DNA from: Verrucomicrobiia bacterium
Lineage (GTDB): Bacteria; Verrucomicrobiota; Verrucomicrobiia; Limisphaerales; UBA11358
DNA: 7,508 bases
Reading direction: 5' to 3'
Assembly (NCBI GenBank): GCA_030044395.1
Contig: JASHVW010000286.1
Location: 1-7,508 of the forward strand
Shown here: positions 5,525 through 7,508 of the stretch, one piece after another
Layout of the letters: every line of letters begins with the position of its first letter
Numbering within the stretch: position 1 is the first letter of the stretch
Translations under genes and position numbers: made by a program
Notes under the pieces: generated by a model
The model's input: the letters and a program-made list of their open reading frames with translations, nothing else
Told to the model about the DNA's origin: nothing
Databases searched by the model: none

Positions 5525-7270
5525 TCATGTTACAACATCGAATTTGGCCGCGGGAGCGCGGCGCAAAGGCCGCACCGTGCCCGGAATGAGGAGCGCCGCC
5601 GCGCCAACCCCGGCGAGGGCCTCTCCTAAAATCAGGCTCCCGGGACAATAAATAAATTCCAGCGTGCCCTTTCCCGGGGGCACAATAACTCCGCGAATGG
5701 CGTAGTCGGCGCGAAGAATCGGCTCGCGCGCACCGTTGTAGCGAGCACGCCATCCGGTGTCCCAGTCGTCCGCCAATACAACCAGCCCCGGCGTTTGCAT
5801 TTGCGCCGAAATCCGGATGTCCGTCGGAGTTTCATCCACGATGGCGGCGCTGCCCCGGCAACCGGACAACGGCGCCACCGCGGACTCCACGTACGCCACG
5901 GCGCGGGGATCGAAATTGGTCGCGGCCACGGCTGCCAATTCGTCCCCGGCGTTGGTGATGGTTTCAACGGACGCCGGAATAAAGACCCGCGGCAACGCAT
6001 TGGAATTGACCATCGCCCAGTAGTCGTTTCCCCGAAATGCAGGCGTCACACCATCCGGCGGAACGCCGCGAAAAATGACGTAGCGGACGTTCAGCATGTC
6101 CAAAATTGGCGGCAGTCGAATCGTGCCGTTCGGATAGATCGTTCCTTTCGGCGCCATCAATTCTGTTGCCGCATAGGACGCCACCGGGCCTGGCAAAGCG
6201 GCGCTTTCTAATAAATCCACCATGCGCGCCGGATCAATCGCATCGTATCCGCGAACATCTTTCAAGCCGGCCATGATCGCCAATGCCGGTGGCAGACAGG
6301 AGCGGCCAATGAACCGTCCGGGAGCCGATTGTGCGATTTGCTCCAGCATCGGAACAGGCGGATAGTAGAGCGCCGGATCACTTTGTACGCTTCGGTCGTG
6401 ATCGAACCACAACAAATCCGCCGCCATCATAATCGCAAGTGCGGGAAAAATTTTTCGCCCCGCCCCGGCCCACAGCAACCACCAGCCCGCAAACCCCAGG
6501 CCGCAAAAAATTGCCATGACGGTAAAATGCTGGATAAACCACGCCTGCACTTGATGCACGGCTTCCACCGTGTCAACCCAATAATAAGTTTTTCCCCCAA
6601 GAACGGCCTGTTCCAGGCGCGTGGCGATGGGTTCGGGCAAATAGATGCTGCGGTAAAAACACCACCCGCTCAATGCGGCCATCGTTCCGGCGGGCAGCCA
6701 AAACCACCGGCGTCGCGACACGGCGCCATTCAAGAGATTTTCCATTCCTATGGCCGCCAGGGCCAGGATGGCAAATGCCGTCAAAAAGACGAGCCGGTTG
6801 TGGGACATCATGTTGAGCGGCGGCAAGCGCAACAAGGCAACCAAACCGGGAACATTCAGGCACCAGCTCATCCCAAAAAAAGCGAGCGCAGCCCAGAAAC
6901 AATTCATCGCGCGCCGCCGCCGTGAACACCAGGCGATCGGCGCAACCAGCAGTGCCGCCAGCACGCCTGCGTAACCCGCTGACGCGCTTTCCACCAAATT
7001 TGGCGTGTCGCCGATAAACACGCCGTCTCTTGCCGGTGTGCCGTAGATGTCCGGCAAAACGATTTGCGGCAGCGCAGCCAATCCAGTTGGAGGCCGTTCC
7101 TCAGTGCCGGCGCTGCGGTGCGCCATGCGCTCTCCGGTATGCGCATATTCCAGCAGCGGCAAAAGATGGGGTGCGGCCAGCAGAAATCCGACCGACCAAC
7201 CGGCGACTAGCAACGCAACCGCCGTCTTGATTCTTTTCCCCAGCCAATCGCTGCGGTGCGCATCCCACAA
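5525..7270 (-). CDS. YfhO-family polytopic membrane protein, C-terminal part of a broken gene
   Basis: The open frame encodes about 581 residues from TTG 7270, but similarity and frame continue upstream to the lesion near 7284-7316, so TTG 7270 is not a real start. Predicted membrane segments lie at about residues 14-38, 97-115, 122-147, 158-178, 188-207, 245-268 and 273-289. A soluble region (about 290-548) follows, then a last segment near 549-568. The soluble end contains LPRVFIP, then LVVLADDWDTGWRARYNG and ADYAIRGVIVPPGKGTLEFIY, the characteristic C-terminus of YfhO-like proteins. Bacillus YfhO is linked to glycosylation of lipoteichoic acid; in Gram-negative lineages the substrate is unknown and the protein is best described as a GT-C-like membrane protein. 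The N-terminal piece is at 7301-7508 and a central stretch is missing. Transcription converges on bioB. Whether this fragment is translated is doubtful. Confidence 0.75.
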   Translation of the reverse strand: MWDAHRSDWLGKRIKTAVALLVAGWSVGFLLAAPHLLPLLEYAHTGERMAHRSAGTEERPPTGLAALPQIVLPDIYGTPARDGVFIGDTPNLVESASAGYAGVLAALLVAPIAWCSRRRRAMNCFWAALAFFGMSWCLNVPGLVALLRLPPLNMMSHNRLVFLTAFAILALAAIGMENLLNGAVSRRRWFWLPAGTMAALSGWCFYRSIYLPEPIATRLEQAVLGGKTYYWVDTVEAVHQVQAWFIQHFTVMAIFCGLGFAGWWLLWAGAGRKIFPALAIMMAADLLWFDHDRSVQSDPALYYPPVPMLEQIAQSAPGRFIGRSCLPPALAIMAGLKDVRGYDAIDPARMVDLLESAALPGPVASYAATELMAPKGTIYPNGTIRLPPILDMLNVRYVIFRGVPPDGVTPAFRGNDYWAMVNSNALPRVFIPASVETITNAGDELAAVAATNFDPRAVAYVESAVAPLSGCRGSAAIVDETPTDIRISAQMQTPGLVVLADDWDTGWRARYNGAREPILRADYAIRGVIVPPGKGTLEFIYCPGSLILGEALAGVGAAALLIPGTVRPLRRAPAAKFDVVT

Positions 7271-7300
7271 CGTCCAGACCGCAAAAAATGCCCGACCCCA

Positions 7301-7508
7301 TCAGCGCCTGCCCGGCTCAAATTGTATCACCAAATCGGACTGCGTTGTATCATGTGGTTTTATGCCCTCGGCTTCAGGCGAAGCAGGAAGATAGACGTCA
7401 GGCAGCGCCAGAAGGTCCAGCGGCAAAAGAATTTTTTCCCCGAGCAGCGACGGACCATACAAAATCGCCTGGCCAATGACAATTCCGGCAACGACAATCA
7501 ATCCGCGC
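7301..7508 (-). pseudogene. N-terminal fragment of the same YfhO-family gene, cut by the window edge
   Basis: Reading from the window edge on the minus strand, the frame is open and gives a hydrophobic segment (LIVVAGIVIGQAILYGPSLL), then GEKILLPLDLLALPDVYLP and SDLVIQFEP, and stops at a TGA (7303-7301). This looks like the first transmembrane segment and start of the first extracytoplasmic loop of a YfhO-type protein, where a W-x-P-containing loop and more membrane segments should follow. Instead the frame ends, and downstream sequence resumes well inside the protein. The start codon is not visible; the frame continues beyond 7508. It is in the same reading phase as the 5525-7270 fragment but separated by the stop, so the two cannot be translated as one chain without readthrough and would still lack the central part. 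Confidence 0.65.

Noticed and set aside
5527..5538. Inverted repeat ATGTT/AACAT at the end of the YfhO-family gene
   Set aside because: Five A/T-rich base pairs with a two-base loop overlapping coding sequence; likely chance.
6329..6925. Plus-strand ORF (198 codons) opposite the YfhO-family gene
   Set aside because: Its Pro, Arg, His and Gln-rich composition is typical of the opposite strand of a hydrophobic membrane protein; no start signal or domain.

Overview
The window looks like about 7.5 kb of chromosome from a Verrucomicrobiota-type bacterium, possibly a metagenome contig. This rests on the company the genes keep: bacillithiol-type BshA, an actinobacterial-style LeuA, a DUF1573 domain fused to a cytochrome c, a stray 23S-IVS-type four-helix-bundle gene, and a large YfhO-type membrane protein. 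GC is fairly high and Shine-Dalgarno signals are weak. The taxonomic call is an inference.

Layout, left to right. Plus strand: bshA (31-1143), first step of bacillithiol synthesis. Then a truncated four-helix-bundle (S23/IVS) gene remnant preceded by a hexamer repeat (1180-1377). Its reading frame runs by chance into what looks like a leucine attenuator: a promoter-like sequence (1394-1422), a short ORF with 9 Leu in 23 codons (1429-1500), mutually exclusive antiterminator and terminator pairings (1486-1548), and then leuA (1595-3247). Next come a DUF1573/cytochrome c exported protein (3299-4291) and bioB (4324-5412), closely spaced and probably co-transcribed. Minus strand, convergent with bioB: a YfhO-family polytopic membrane protein (5525 to beyond 7508) that is broken near 7284-7316.

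How the genes fit together: the plus-strand genes are mostly independent housekeeping functions (thiol redox, leucine, an electron-transfer or copper-handling protein, biotin) rather than one pathway. No defence system, CRISPR array, tRNA, rRNA or intact mobile element is visible.

Points most worth a second look: the putative leucine-responsive transcription attenuator before leuA; a BioB lacking three of the four E. coli-type auxiliary-cluster ligands; the doubled CxxCH motif in a single small cytochrome domain; and the internal deletion plus poly-T frameshift that breaks the YfhO-family gene.
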